Shown: positions 1-13,431 of the stretch, one piece after another
Layout of the letters: the number at the start of each line of letters is the position of its first letter
How positions within the stretch are numbered: the first letter of the stretch is position 1
Source of the DNA: Mactra quadrangularis
Lineage: Eukaryota; Mollusca; Bivalvia; Venerida; Mactridae
Reading direction: 5' to 3'
Assembly (NCBI GenBank): GCA_025267735.1
Contig: CM046303.1
Span: 45,211,380 to 45,275,379, forward strand
DNA length: 64,000 nucleotides
The notes under the pieces: model-generated
What the model saw: only the letters and a program-made list of their open reading frames with translations
The model's database searches: none
What the model was told of the DNA's origin: nothing
Position numbers and translations under genes: made by a program

Positions 1-1446
1 TTTTGGAGGGCAATGTTTAGTTTATAAATGGTTATGTATGTTCGTGTTTTATTCACATTAACATATTGTGTTTCTATATTCAGAATAATACATTGACATG
101 TATACAAGATTGTTTGTTAACATTTTGTACTTGTTTTTATGTCTCCATTAGACCCCTTTTCAATAGTAAACTTGTATTTATTGTAAATAGGAGAATATTT
201 CGTCCAGTAGACGCAAATTGTGCCGTAAATTACATATTTTTATTGTAACATATTCGCTTTGTAAATGCATACTTCCAGCATCATCTTGTTGTTTGTTAGT
301 CTTATTAAAAAATCATAGACATAATTATGTATTGTAGCCAGAGCCATACACAGTGTAATGCTGATTGACGTTACAGTACACAAACATGAAATACAATGGT
401 GCCAAGCATCAAAGGTCACCGGGAGATAGTAGCAAGTATACACTGTCTGTGTCCATTGTTCTTGTTCAATGACAATGAAATAAATTTCAAAGAGACACTT
501 CCTGTTTATGTGTTGTTTTTATACGAGGTAACAACCTTCAATGTATCACAAAATCACACAACTATTTCATGTGTTTGCTATCGTGTCCGCCATTACTAAG
601 TATTTAGAATTGGTTATAATCAAAACGCTTGGTTGCAGCAAATTCCACCTCAAAATCTTGGACATTTTTCATTTGCTGTATAAATTTAGTTTCCCAAATA
701 ACGCCAAAAAACGCCCGAATCTCCAAGAAAAGCAATTACAACTGCAACAATTATATCTCGTAAGCAGCGGGTTTATGCTCATATTGTAGGAAAATATGCC
801 AAATGATAAGTTCAAAGTAAGCAAAATCCTACCTGAGCCGAACGATTCACTTTCCATGCATGGTAAAAGATACCCGAATGAAGTCTCGTGGATTCCCCAC
901 CGTGGTTCCATAATTCTATCCGAATACCTTTTTAAGCGATTAGATTGGCTGGTATCACCCAGGTGTAAGTGGAATTTTGAAACTAGCTTAATAAAAAAGA
1001 ATTATGGTTGTGACTCTAATTTTACAGCAGTTCGAAGCTTCCTAGTGAGTAGAATATAACCTCGTCTTTAAATTCCTGTCGAGAAAATAATTTTGTTAAA
1101 GTGATACAACTCAATATAATTCATCTATGTGAAATAGAATGCATATATGTAAACAAAATTTGAGTTTTATTTTTTCAACTTTGGGTCTGGTTTTGAAGGT
1201 TATCTGCAATTATGCATTTGCTTTAAATTTTTACTTCTTGCTGGTATTCATTAATATACATTCAGTCTACTTAAAGGATTGATTGTATCTCAATAACTAT
1301 TGCCTAATGAAGAATATCACAACTACAAGTGATACTGTTTACATCCGGCAAAATAGCTGACAACAAACGATTTTTGTTGCTCAGCCAAAGGGAAGTAAAT
1401 CTTAAACTTTTTGGTCTACATAGTAACTTCCCTTAAATGGTTGTAA
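1..1446. other. Intergenic AT-rich stretch, no supported gene
   Basis: No supported coding sequence. The short open frames are under 90 codons and lack a paired acceptor and donor. Around 840-950 a minus-strand reading (ATG at 911, a CAG|GTAGGA donor near 830, a CCAAT box near 945) could be the 5' end of a gene running off the left edge, but nothing further left confirms it. Confidence 0.4.
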
Positions 1447-2377
1447 GGAAGCACTGTTGAACCTCATTTTCCACAACCCGTGATTTTCACAACTTGTGAT
1501 TAACACGTACGCATTTTTCACAACTTGTGTGAAAAACACGTTAGCATACAAAATTCATACAAACATAGAAACGCATTTTTCACAACTTCAAATGTGACGA
1601 AAAAAGTGATTGAAAAACTTGAGTTTTTTGGTATTAACGCATTTTTCACACATGTAATTTTTTAGTAGTAGTTTTTTTTTAAATGAGGTTCAAAGTTTGT
1701 TACAACCCGTTTTGTAATAATAACCCGAATGGTAATAATTATTACATAACGGGTTATTACAAACATACAGACGCATTTTGTATAAAACCCGAAATGTAAT
1801 AAAGTGTCTAGTTGTATTAGTTTGATTATAAAATATAGTTTAATACTTTAAATTAATAGTAAAGAAAGAAAATAATGCTAAACGAGCAAACATTAATTCT
1901 CAAATAGACAAAATACTTATATTTTGCCATGTTAATTTGAAGATTTCGACAGAAAAACAAGTTGTCATATTTTATTGCAAACGAGTTATTACAAAATTGG
2001 CTCAACTTACCAACCCGTTAATAATAAATCTTTAATATAATTAGGGTTTTTAAAACAAAACAGGTTGTAATAAACGTAGAAAAAACCACGATCGTAATTT
2101 ATACAGGTTGTGAAAAACACGGTTTGTGAAAAATGAGGTTCAACGAAGAACCTCATTTTTCACAGAACGCGTTTTTCACAACCTGTGAAAAACACGTTTG
2201 TGAAAAACGAGGTCCAAAATGGCAACTTTGCTCAATATGTATAGGTTATTAAACAGGGCAAGTGTGCCTTAAGGAAGATATCGGCACACTTGCTTAGGTA
2301 TTGGTCCGAGGGCTTTAGCAAGTTTCACAAGTTGTGAAAAACACGGGTTGTGAAAAATGAGGTTCAACAATGCTTCC
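1447..2377. mobile_element. Non-autonomous TIR element built from TTGTGAAAA/TTTTCACAA palindromes
   Basis: The two ends are inverted copies of about 52 bases with about three differences. They begin GGAAGCA, then TGTTGAACCTCATTTT, then CACAACCCGTG. The interior holds a second palindromic motif family (ACCCGTTTTGTAATAA and inverted copies, 1700-2050). An inner TIR pair meets head to head at about 2140-2150, so it may be two nested elements. No transposase frame is present. Related sequence recurs at 16648-16843. Confidence 0.6.
2243..2319 (+). repeat. Truncated copy of the foldback repeat
   Basis: This half hairpin carries the AGGTTATTAAACAGGGCAAG and TAAGGAAGATATCGGCACAC motifs found in the 13.4-15.9 kb array. 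It lacks the returning arm and is embedded in the right part of the 1447-2377 element. It shows that the foldback sequence has dispersed beyond its array. Confidence 0.7.
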
Positions 2378-3160
2378 ATAACGAGCATAGGGCAGTTGCT
2401 AGCGACAATATAGGTGTTTTTACATCGAATTGTTGTTTGCCACTGTACATTGGTGTGATCAAGTGCAAGTTACGCGCACATTTATTGTTACTTCTATATT
2501 TATTGAGGGAAACTCTTACGAAACCCATGTGCTCCGTAACGGCTATTTTGCGTAACAAGTATTTCACATGCTATATGATATAATTTATGGAAGAAACAAA
2601 CTGTTTTTGTTTTCGATATTCCTCTTTTGATCGCTTGGGCATGTTAAAAGCAAAATTAGGCCTTAGCATTAACAGTTACGGTATGTGTTTAAGAAAAACA
2701 TATTTTAGTGCAGGTACAGGATGAAGCATAAATCTGAAAAATTTGTGATGGGTGACTTTCAGATTTACAATTTTACAATTAATCTTACTTCCATTGACTC
2801 ATTTATTTAAGTGGAAAGAAAAATGTTGATGTCTCTTTCATTGAGAATGAAAATTCATTTCGTTACGGAGCATAGTGAGCTTGTTACGGAACATGAATTG
2901 AAATAATAACGATTCACGTGATCACTGAATTAATTTGAATGCATTTCACATTATCACCTTACTTTTACTACATAAACAGACTAACTGAACGTTTTCCAGG
3001 CTTATACATGTATGATGAAAATTGATGAAAATTGTTGGGTCCGTGAAGATTAACATATTTGACACACCTGAATGTGTTTCAAATTCATAACAAAACAATA
3101 CTTGTGAAACTAATTCATACAAAATTATGATCATAACAACAATACAGAACATATAATCTA
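2378..3160. other. Intergenic stretch with CGTTACGGAGC inverted motif
   Basis: No gene seen. GTGCTCCGTAACG near 2528 and CGTTACGGAGC near 2862 are inverted relative to each other, which hints at a decayed ~350-bp palindromic repeat. Otherwise AT-rich unique sequence. Confidence 0.35.
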
Positions 3161-3607
3161 TTTATTTCCAGAGTTGCCCGCAAGACTGAAGTAAGATATT
3201 TGGATTAAAGAGCGAGTTACTACAGTCTTGAGAGCAACCCACCTTTTATATGATATACTTTAATGTAATTATGTACCTTTCATGTTTTATTAACTAAAAT
3301 TTTCTACGATCTTTATTCCGCCTACTACAACATAAAATTAGGCTTCATTCAGCCATTGGTAGAATCCAAGTATTTATGGTTTAAAGTTATATCTCCATAA
3401 AAATTTCGTTATAAAGTAATGTACGGTCTAATACATGTACAGCTTAAAGTAACCATAATAAACGTAAACATAACACTATTCATTTTAAAATATTCATAAG
3501 ATTATATATCTCAATATGTCAATGCTACCTCTTAATACGTAAATATGTATAATATAAAATAAAGATATATATTAAAAATAAAATATAAAAATAACAAATT
3601 TATGCAT

Positions 3608-3703
3608 TTGCTAGGGTTCGAACCAGCGACCTCTTGAACTTTTCATGTCATATGCTTATTTCCGATCCTTCCCTTCAGCCGACTGAGCTATTTGGGTCCT
3701 AAA
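3608..3703 (-). mobile_element. tRNA-derived SINE head, one per satellite unit
   Basis: On the minus strand the sequence reads TAGCTCAGTCGG (A-box-like) and, about 60 bases on, GGTTCGAACCC (B-box-like), the internal RNA polymerase III promoter layout. The acceptor stem does not pair and there is extra sequence between the boxes, so this is not a working tRNA gene. Equivalent segments lie near 6222-6315, 8833-8928 and 11452-11547; the copy near 6235 has a damaged B box (GAACTAG). Confidence 0.65.
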
Positions 3704-5269
3704 CAACAGAGCATGTAACAATCGTTAAATACTGTAAAAAGGACATTAAATATGGGGAAGATAATTTTGAAAGATGAATCCTAAATTTAGTGAGTTGTTA
3801 TCAAATACAAATAAACTGCACTATCAAATTAAAAAAGCAATTAAATTGTGATTGGTAAAAAACGTATTAATGATAGTTATGAAATTTCAAGTAAAATAAT
3901 CCCATGTACGATTTATTTGACATACTAATTAATTATGCACAGCACTATTATTTAACTGAAAACCTTGTAATTAATATTTTGTATATAGACCCATAGACGT
4001 TCTTGTAAGAAACAGAACAGTTTTGCCTGTTCACTTTGTCAAGCGTTTTTTGGCGAAGCATTTTACTGGCTCTGGTCGTTCCCAAACACCAAGTCATTCC
4101 TTTTTCTTAGAGAAGGGAAATTTGGCATGGTTACCAGAGCTGTTGATGTTTTGCAAGTACTTGGTCAAACGCTTTGTTTTCTGCGTTCGTCATCGTGAGA
4201 TGACGAAACAACCTGCATGAGTCGTGTATGTGGTCGCACGATCATGGCGCTCTATCCTGTCTCGCCACCCTATATTTAATGAAATAACTATATTGAAAAC
4301 GATTTAATATTTCTTTCATTTTGAAAACAATATTAATGAATAAATGTACACTTTAAAATGGATTAATTTGCTATGTCCATTTCATACAATTCTGTACTTA
4401 TTACCCTTTCGAAAAATTCATAATGTTTTAAATCCAACCTCCTATAATCGAAGACAGGAAGAGTGCCATGGTCAAAATGCAGTATTATGATAAACAAAAA
4501 TATATTCAAAAATACATAAAATGAATTCTACGCACCCGGGTCACGTCAGTTTAATGCATTGCTTCTCATATTTAAAATATGCAAACAATATGAAACCATT
4601 AAAATAGTTTTGTCGGAAAAATATTGGCATTTTGAGAGAGGTCGATCGAGGAAGTTGTAACTTTACCATCGGACTTACCTCGGCGATCTTCTATGCAGAT
4701 AAATCGCGGATATCATAAGGTGAAAAAGTAGATCTACGAAGTTAGTTTCTGTAGTAATGTAGTCTGAACTGCACAGAAATACGACGTGTGAGACGTTGTT
4801 CTGATGTGATGATGAGATAAACGTGTAACAAGGTTATTATTAAATGCTGACATGCAAATGACAAATGGACGTGTTTCTATGTATATAGAGACAGTCCAGG
4901 GCCATTTGCTATGACTTCTGAATGTTGTTTGTATAGCTAATTAGTAATCTAGCATACACATTTTTTAATAATATTGATTTTACATGTCGATGTATAAACA
5001 ACTTGCCAGGGAGTTAATCGTCGGACCTTATAGACTGGTAGTACTTCTACAACGTCTGATTTCCGAGGTATATCTTCGTAGATGATCGCCGAGATTGTTC
5101 CAAATGATAACTTAGTGAAAAATTTCAAATATTATCGGTCGTTTTCCGTTCCTCTGTTCGGTTAACATGTGGTATTGTATTTTATTTCGTATTCACGGAT
5201 CCATCTTCTAACAAAAACCATCTTATTATAGTTTATAATAATACTTTTTAATATATCATGCTTGTTTGT

Positions 5270-5465
5270 TTGATTGTTTGTTGGTTTTAACGCCGTGGCA
5301 ACACATTGTATAGGTCATATGACGACGGTCAGTCAACCTACTCACTCCTCCTGGAAAGGTAAAATCTCTGGATTTAGCTTTTAACCAACTACTAAGTACA
5401 CACATCGTCAGTAACTGACAACTGCCCTACATAATTAAAAATCATTGGTAGGAGGGAGAATAGCC
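5270..5465 (+). mobile_element. Mollusc-type GTTTTAACGCCGTGGCAACA repeat inside the satellite unit
   Basis: Starts in a TTTGTTTGATTGTTTGTTGG run, passes through AACGCCGTGGCAACACATTG and ends near TTGGTAGGAGGGAGAATAG. It is the same family, in opposite orientation, as 17597-17775 and 21389-21586. Copies recur in units 2 and 3 (about 7890-8080 and 10505-10700). Confidence 0.6.
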
Positions 5466-5775
5466 GTAGAAAGGCTTGGGCTAGCTATTTAGGGGCGCTT
5501 GTCTATTTCATAGACATGACTTGTTATCCGTTGTTGTTCACTGTCCAAACAATGCAGTTTTGGCTGCTCAACTAATATTGTTTTACCTGAGTTCCTACGA
5601 ATTGTGAGAAAATAGGTTGAATTATATTCTGTGGAAATAAGGAATATATTAAATGAAAAAGAATGACTTTTTATCATTATTGTTTTATCATTATATTTAT
5701 AATGTAGATCTACAATGTTATAAAGATATCTTACGTTTATATAAAAACTGTCCTCTTTATCAGTATGATTGTAGG

Positions 5776-8390
5776 TTTATTTCCTGAGTTGCCCGCAAGA
5801 CTGAAGTTAGAGCTTTGGATTAAAGAGCGAGTTACTACCGTCTTGAGAGCAACCCACCTTTTATATGATATACTTTAATGTAATTATGTACCTTTCATGT
5901 TTTATGAACTAAAATTTTCTACGATCTTTATTCCGCCTACTACAGCATAAAATTAGGCATCGTTCAGCCATTTGTAAAATCCAAGTATTGATGGTTTAAA
6001 GTTATATCTCCATAAAAATTTCGTTATAAAGTAATGTACGGTCTAATACATGTACAGCTTAAAGTAACCATAATAAACGTAAACATAACACTATTCATTT
6101 TAAAATATTCATAAGATTATATATCTCAATATGCCAATGCTACCTCTTAATACGTAAATATGTATAATATAAAATATAGATATATAATAAAAAATAAAAT
6201 ATAACAATAAAAATTTATGCATTTGCTAGGTTTCGAACTAGCGACCTCTTGAACTTTTCATGTCATATGCTTATTTCCGATCCTTCCCTTTAGCCGACTG
6301 AGCTATTTGGGTCCTATAAAACAGCATGTAACAATCGTTAAATACTGTAAAAAGGACATTAAATATGGGGAAGATAATTTTGAAAGATGAATCCTAAATT
6401 TAGTGAGTTGTTATCAAATATTATAAACTGCACTATCAAATTAAAAAAGCAATTAAATTGTGATTGGTAAAAAACGTATTAATGATAGTTATGAAATTTC
6501 AAGTAAAATGATCCCATGTACGATTTATTTGACATACTAATTAATTATGCACAGCGCTATTATTTAACTGAAAACCTTGTAATTAATATTTTGTATATAG
6601 ACCCATAGACGTTCTTGTAAAAAACAGAACAGTTTTGCCTGTTCACTTTGTCAAGCGTTTTTTGGCGAAGCATTTTACTGGCTCTGGTCGTTCCCAAACA
6701 CCAAGTCATTCCTTTTTCTTAGAGAAGGGAGTTTTGACATGGTTACCAGAGCTGTTGATGTTTTGCAAGTACTTGGTCAAACGCTTTGTTTTCTGCGTTC
6801 GTCATCGTGAGATGACGAAACAACCTGCATGAGTCGTGTATGTGGTCACACGATCATGGCGCTCTATCCTGTCTCGCCACCCTATATTTAATGAAATAAC
6901 TATATTGAAAACGATTTAATATTTCTTTCATTTTGAAAACAATATTAATGAAAACATGTACACTTTAAAATGGATTAATTTGCTATGTCCATTTCATACA
7001 AGTCTGTACTTATTACCCTTTCGAAAAATTCATAATGTTTTAAATCCAACCTCCTATAATCGAAGACAGGAAGAGTGCCATGGTCAAAATGCAGTATTAT
7101 GATAAACAAAAATATATTCAAAAATACATAAAATGAATTTCTACGCACCCGGGTCACGTCAGTTTAATGCATTGCTTCTCATATTTAAAATATGCAAACA
7201 ATATGAAACCATTAAAATAGTTTTGTCGGAAAAATATTGGCATTTTGAGAGAGGTCGATCGAGGAAGTTGTAACTTTACCATCGGACTTACCTCGGCGAT
7301 CTTCTATGCAGATAAATCGCGGATATCATAAGGTGAAAAAGTAGATCTACGAAGTTAGTTTCTGTAGTAATGTAGTCTGAACTGCACAGAAATACGACGT
7401 GTGAGACGTTGTTCTGATGTGATGATGAGATAAACGTGTAACAAGGTTATTATTAAATGCTGACATGCAAATGACAAATGGACGTGTTTCTATGTATATA
7501 GAGACAGTCCAGGGCCATTTGCTATGACTTCTGAATGTTGTTTGTATAGCTAATTAGTAATCTAGCATACACATTTTTTAATAATATTGATTTTACACGT
7601 CGATGTATAAACAACTTGCCAGGGAGTTAATCGTCGGACCTTTTAGACTGGTAGTATTTCTACAACGTCTGATTTCCGAGGTATATCTTCGTAGATGATC
7701 GCCGAGATTGTTCCAAATGATAACTTAGTGAAAAATTTCAAATATTATCGGTCGTTTTCCGTTCCTCTGTTCGGTTATCATGTGGTATTGTATTTTATTT
7801 CGTATTCACGGATCCATGTTCTAACAAAAACCAACATCTTATTATAGTTTATAATAATACTTTTTAATATATCATGCTTGTTTGTTTGATTGTTTGTTGG
7901 TTTTAACGCCGTGGCCACACATTGTATAGGTCATATGACGACGGTCAGTCAACCTACTCACTCCTCCTGGAAAGGTAAAATCTCTGGATTTAGCTTTTAA
8001 CCAACTACTAAGTACACACATCGTCAGTAACTGACAACTGCCCTACATAATTAAAAATCATTGGTAGGAGGGAGAATAGCCGTAGAAAGGCTTGGGCTAG
8101 CTATTTAGGGGCGCTTGTCTATTTCAGAGACATGACTTGTTATCCGTTGTTGTTCACTGTCCAAACAATGCAGTTTTGGCTGCTCAACTAATATTGTTTT
8201 ATCTGAGTTCCTACGAATTGTGAGAAAATAGGTTGAATTATATTCTGTGGAAATAAGGAATATATTAAATGAAAAAGAATGACTTTTTATCATTATTGTT
8301 TTATCATTATATTTATAATGTAGATCTACAATGTTATAAAGATATCTTACGTTTATATAAAAATGTCCTCTTTATCAGTATGATTGTAGG
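5776..8390. repeat. Satellite unit 2
   Basis: Full unit, almost identical to units 1 and 3. The scattered single-base differences and small indels (for example ATATTATAAAC near 6420 where the others read ATACAAATAAAC) are phase markers for long-read counting of the array. Confidence 0.9.
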
Positions 8391-11008
8391 TTTATTTCCT
8401 GAGTTGCCCGCAAGACTGAAGTTAGAGCTTTGGATTAAAGAGCGAGTTACTACCGTCTTGAGAGCAACCCACCTTTTATATGATATACTTTAATGTAATT
8501 ATGTACCTTTCATGTTTTATGAACTAAAATTTTCTACGATCTTTATTCCGCCTACTACAGCATAAAATTAGGCATCGTTCAGCCATTGGTAAAATCCAAG
8601 TATTGATGGTTTAAAGTTATATCTCCATAAAAATTTCGTTATAAAGTAATGTACGGTCTAATACATGTACAGCTTAAAGTAACCATAATAAACGTAAACA
8701 TAACACTATTCATTTTAAAATATTCATAAGATTATATATCTCAATATGCCAATGCTACCTCTTAATACGTAAATATGTATAATATAAAATATAGATATAT
8801 AATAAAAAATAAAATATAAAAATAAAAATTTATGCATTTGCTAGGTTTCGAACCAGCGACCTCTTGAACTTTTCATGTCATATGCTTATTTCCGATCCTT
8901 CCCTTTAGCCGACTGAGCTATTTGGGTCCTATAAAACAGAGCATGTAACAATCGTTAAATACTGTAAAAAGGACATTAAATATGGGGAAGATAATTTTGA
9001 AAGATGAATCCTAAATTTAGTGAGTTGTTATCAAATACAAATAAACTGCACTATCAAATTAAAAAAGCAATTAAATTGTGATTGGTAAAAAACGTATTAA
9101 TGATAGTTATGAAATTTCAAGTAAAATAATCCCATGTACGATTTATTTGACATACTAATTAATTATGCACAGCGCTATTATTTAACTGAAAACCTTGTAA
9201 TTAATATTTTGTGTATAGACCCATAGACGTTCTTGTAAGAAACAGAACAGTTTTGCCTGTTCACTTTGTCAAGCGTTTTTTGGCGAAGCATTTTACTGGC
9301 TCTGGTCGTTCCCAAACACCAAGTCATTCCTTTTTCTTAGAGAAGGGAGTTTTGACATGGTTACCAGAGCTGTTGATGTTTTGCTAGTACTTGGTCAAAC
9401 GCTTTGTTTTCTGCGTTCGTCATCGTGAGATGACGAAACAACCTGCATGAGTCGTGTATGTGGTCACACGATCATGGCGCTCTATCCTGTCTCGCCACCC
9501 TATATTTAATGAAATAACTATATTGAAAACGATTTAATATTTCTTTCATTTTGAAAACAATATTAATGAATACATGTACACTTTAAAATGGATTAATTTG
9601 CTATGTCCATTTCATACAAGTCTGTACTTATTACCCTTTCGAAAAATTCATAATGTTTTAAATCCAACCTCCTATAATCGAAGACAGGAAGAGTGCCATG
9701 GTCAAAATGCAGTATTATGATAAACAAAAATATATTCAAAAATACATAAAATGAATTTCTACGCACCCGGGTCACGTCAGTTTAATGCATTGCTTCTCAT
9801 ATTTAAAATATGCAAACAATATGAAACCATTAAAATAGTTTTGTCGGAAAAATATTGGCATTTTGAGAGAGGTCGATCGAGGAAGTTGTAACTTTACCAT
9901 CGGACTTACCTCGGCGATCTTCTATGCAGATAAATCGCGGATATCATAAGGTGAAAAAGTAGATCTACGAAGTTAGTTTCTGTAGTAATGTAGTCTGAAC
10001 TGCACAGAAATACGACGTGTGAGACGTTGTTCTGATGTGATGATGAGATAAACGTGTAACAAGGTTATTATTAAATGCTGACATGCAAATGACAAATGGA
10101 CGTGTTTCTATGTATATAGAGACAGTCCAGGGCCATTTGCTATGACTTCTGAATGTTGTTTGTATAGCTAATTTGTAATCTAGCATACACATTTTTTAAT
10201 AATATTGATTTTACACGTCGACGTATAAACAACTTGCCAGGGAGTTAATCGTCGGACCTTATAGACTGGTAGTATTTCTACAACGTCTGATTTCCGAGGT
10301 ATATCTTCGTAGATGATCGCCGAGATTGTTCCAAATGATAACTTAGTGAAAAATTTCAAATATTATCGGTCGTTTTCCGTTCCTCTGTTCGGTTATCATG
10401 TGGTATTGTATTTTATTTCGTATTCACGGATCCATGTTCTAACAAAAACCAACATCTTATTATAGTTTATAATAATACTTTTTAATATATCATGCTTGTT
10501 TGTTTGATTGTTTGTTGGTTTTAACGCCGTGGCAACACATTGTATAGGTCATATGACGACGGTCAGTCAACCTACTCACTCCTCCTGGAAAGGTAAAATC
10601 TCTGGATTTAGCTTTTAACCAACTACTAAGTACACACATCGTCAGTAACTGACAACTGCCCTACATAATTAAAAATCATTGGTAGGAGGGAGAATAGCCG
10701 TAGAAAGGCTTGGGCTAGCTATTTAGGGGCGCTTGTCTATTTCAGAGACATGACTTGTTATCCGTTGTTGTTCACTGTCCAAACAATGCAGTTTTGGCTG
10801 CTCAACTAATATTGTTTTACCTGAGTTCCTATGAATTGTGAGAAAATAGGTTGAATTATATTCTGTGGAAATAAGGAATATATTAAATGAAAAAGAATGA
10901 CTTGTTATCATTATTGTTTTATCATTATATTTATAATGTAGATCTACAATGTTATAAAGATATCTTACGTTTATATAAAAATGTCCTCTTTATCAGTATG
11001 ATTGTAGG
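8391..11008. repeat. Satellite unit 3
   Basis: Full unit of 2618 bases, closest to unit 2. It shares GTGTATAGACCC with unit 4 and GAGTTTTGACATGG with unit 2. That mixed pattern suggests unequal exchange or gene conversion rather than simple stepwise duplication. Confidence 0.9.
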
Positions 11009-13270
11009 TTTATTTCCTGAGTTGCCCGCAAGACTGAAGTTAGAGCTTTGGATTAAAGAGCGAGTTACTACCGTCTTGAGAGCAACCCACCTTTTATATG
11101 ATATACTTTAATGTAATTATGTACCTTTCATGTTTTATGAACTAAAATTTTCTACGATCTTTATTCCGCCTACTACAGCATAAAATTAGGCATCGTTCAG
11201 CCATTGGTAAAATCCAAGTATTGATGGTTTAAAGTTATATCTCCATAAAAATTTCGTTATAAAGTAATGTACGGTCTAATACATGTACAGCTTAAAGTAA
11301 CCATAATAAACGTAAACATAACACTATTCATTTTAAAATATTCATAAGATTATATATCTCAATATGCCAATGCTACCTCTTAATACGTAAATATGTATAA
11401 TATAAAATATAGATATATAATAAAAAATAAAATATAAAAATAAAAATTTATGCATTTGCTAGGTTTCGAACCAGCGACCTCTTGAACTTTTCATGTCATA
11501 TGCTTATTTCCGATCCTTCCCTTTAGCCGACTGAGCTATTTGGGTCCTATAAAACAGAGCATGTAACAATCGTTAAATACTGTAAAAAGGACATTAAATA
11601 TGGGGAAGATAATTTTGAAAGATGAATCCTAAATTTAGTGAGTTGTTATCAAATACAAATAAACTGCACTATCAAATTAAAAAAGCAATTAAATTGTGAT
11701 TGGTAAAAAACGTATTAATGATAGTTATGAAATTTCAAGTAAAATAATCCCATGTACGATTTATTTGACATACTAATTAATTATGCACAGCGCTATTATT
11801 TAACTGAAAACCTTGTAATTAATATTTTGTGTATAGACCCATAGACGTTCTTGTAAGAAACAGAACAGTTTTGCCTGTTCACTTTGTCAAGCGTTTTTTG
11901 GCGAAGCATTTTACTGGCTCTGGTCGTTCCCAAACACCAAGTCATTCCTTTTTCTGAGAGAAGGGAAATTTGACATGGTTACCAGAGCTGTTGATGTTTT
12001 GCTAGTACTTGGTCAAACGCTTTGTTTTCTGCGTTCGTCATCGTGAGATGACGAAACAACCTGCATGAGTCGTGTATGTGGTCGCACGATCATGGCGCTC
12101 TATCCTGTCTCGCCACCCTATATTTAATAATATAACTATATTGAAAACGATTTAATATTTCTTTCATCTTGAAAAAAATATTAATGAATACATGTACACT
12201 TTAAAATGGATTAATTTGCTATATCCTTTTCATACAATTCTGTACTTATTACCCTTTCGAAAAATTCATAATGTTTTAAATCCAACCTCCTATAATCGAA
12301 GACAGAAAGAGTGCCATGGTCAAAATGCAGTATTATGATAAACAAAAATAAATTCAAAAATACATAAAATGAATTTCTACGCACCCGGGTCACGTCAGTT
12401 TCATGCATTGCATCTCATATTTAAAAATATGCAAACAATATGAAACCATTAAAATAGTTTTGTCGGAAAAATATTGGCATTTTGAGAGAGGTCGATCGAG
12501 GAAGTTATAACTTTACCATCGGACTTACCTCGGCGATCTTCTATGCAGATAAATCGCGGATATCATAAGGTGAAAAAGTAGATCTACGAAGTTAGTTTCT
12601 GTAGTAATGTAGTCTGAACTGCAAAGAAATACGACGTGTGAGACGTTGTTCTGATGTGATGATGAGATAAACGTGTAACAAGTTTATTATTAAATGCTGA
12701 CATGAAAATGACAAATGGACGTGTTTCTATGTATATAGAAACAGTCTAGGGCCTTTTTCTATGACTTCTGAATGTTGTTTTTTAGCTAATTAGTTAACAA
12801 CAGGTCGTATTCTAGGTCATGCGTGTTATTGTACTTTAAATAATGGACTTTTTTACTATATAGGTGAATACGTTGATGCATGAACAGCATTTTGCTGATT
12901 TAAACACACCACTTTGATATTCAATGTTTATTTTAAATATTGTATATCTTCTTTGTAAATGTTTTATAAACATGTGTATTAAAACAAGTGTAAACAAACC
13001 AAACTATAAAATTGTATAAATAATTCACCCCCAATTATTGGTGTGTAATTAAACTGGCCATACTTATATACGCAATGTTTACGTGGACGACCTGTAGCAT
13101 ACAATTTTTTTTAGATAATATTGATTTTACACGTCGATGTATAAACAATAATAGTACTACTTGCCAGGGAGTTAATCGCCGGACCTCATAACCTGGTTGT
13201 ATTTCTACTACGTCTGATTTCCGAGGTACATCTTCGTAGATGATCGACGAGGTTGTTCCGAATGATACTC
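11009..13270. repeat. Satellite unit 4, truncated and interrupted
   Basis: Collinear with the other units to about 12794, then broken by an inserted segment of about 300 bases, then collinear again from TAGCATAC (13096) to about 13270, where homology ends. Substitutions rise toward the right end, as expected for the array edge. Confidence 0.85.
12800..13095. mobile_element. Small TIR insertion in satellite unit 4
   Basis: This stretch is absent from units 1-3. It begins ACAGGTCGT and ends ACGACCTGT, an inverted match, so it is probably a ~296-bp MITE. No coding potential and no clear target duplication. Confidence 0.5.
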
Positions 13271-13431
13271 TAGATGTGGTCAATGTTTTGTTGTAGACCC
13301 CACTGACGTCATTTTTTTTACAATAATAATAGTAATGAGCGCCATAAGCGCTCGTTACAACATAAATGTGATTATTATTTTATCTTTAATACGTTCAAAA
13401 TATCGTTTTGTACAGATCGTTAAATATGTAG

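Larger units (their letters stand above)
3161..5775. repeat. Satellite unit 1
   Basis: Full unit. Its hairpin (3171-3239) has a few substitutions relative to units 2-4, for example GAAGTAAGATATT instead of GAAGTTAGAGCTT. This suits an edge copy that is homogenised less often. Confidence 0.9.
3161..13270. repeat. Tandem array of a ~2.6-kb satellite unit (3 full copies plus 1 partial)
   Basis: Units start at 3161, 5776, 8391 and 11009 (spacing 2615, 2615 and 2618). The first three are nearly identical over their whole length. The fourth diverges toward its right end and is cut off near 13270. In order, each unit holds a GTTGCCCGCAAGACTG hairpin, a minus-strand tRNA-like SINE, a ~200-bp imperfect repeat around AAGCGTTTTTTGGCGAAGCA, a ~450-bp segment with inverted CGGCGATC/GATCGCCG ends, and a GTTTTAACGCCGTGGCAACA repeat. 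The short open frames repeated in every copy are artefacts of copying and show no gene features. Confidence 0.95.

Noticed and set aside
669..911. Minus-strand frame starting at an ATG near a CCAAT box, possible first exon of a left-hand gene
   Set aside because: Only a donor-like CAG|GTAGGA supports it; no downstream exon is visible in the remaining 800 bases and the protein has no recognisable motif.
3608..3703. Intact tRNA gene
   Set aside because: A- and B-box-like motifs are present but the acceptor stem does not pair and the internal spacing is wrong; treated as a tRNA-derived SINE.
4023..4220. 65-codon frame repeated in the satellite units (also 6635-6832)
   Set aside because: It is kept because units 1-2 are near-identical copies; it sits on an imperfect repeat (GTCAAGCGTTTT / GGTCAAACGCTTTG) and is lost in units 3 and 4.
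8269..8493. 74-codon frame in satellite units 2 and 3
   Set aside because: It reads through the satellite hairpin; the same peptide-like string (RVTTVLRAT) appears at 36.2 kb only because the hairpin is shared.
13035..13283. 82-codon minus-strand frame at the end of the satellite array
   Set aside because: It spans the edge of the small insertion and the decayed satellite end; not preserved in the other units.
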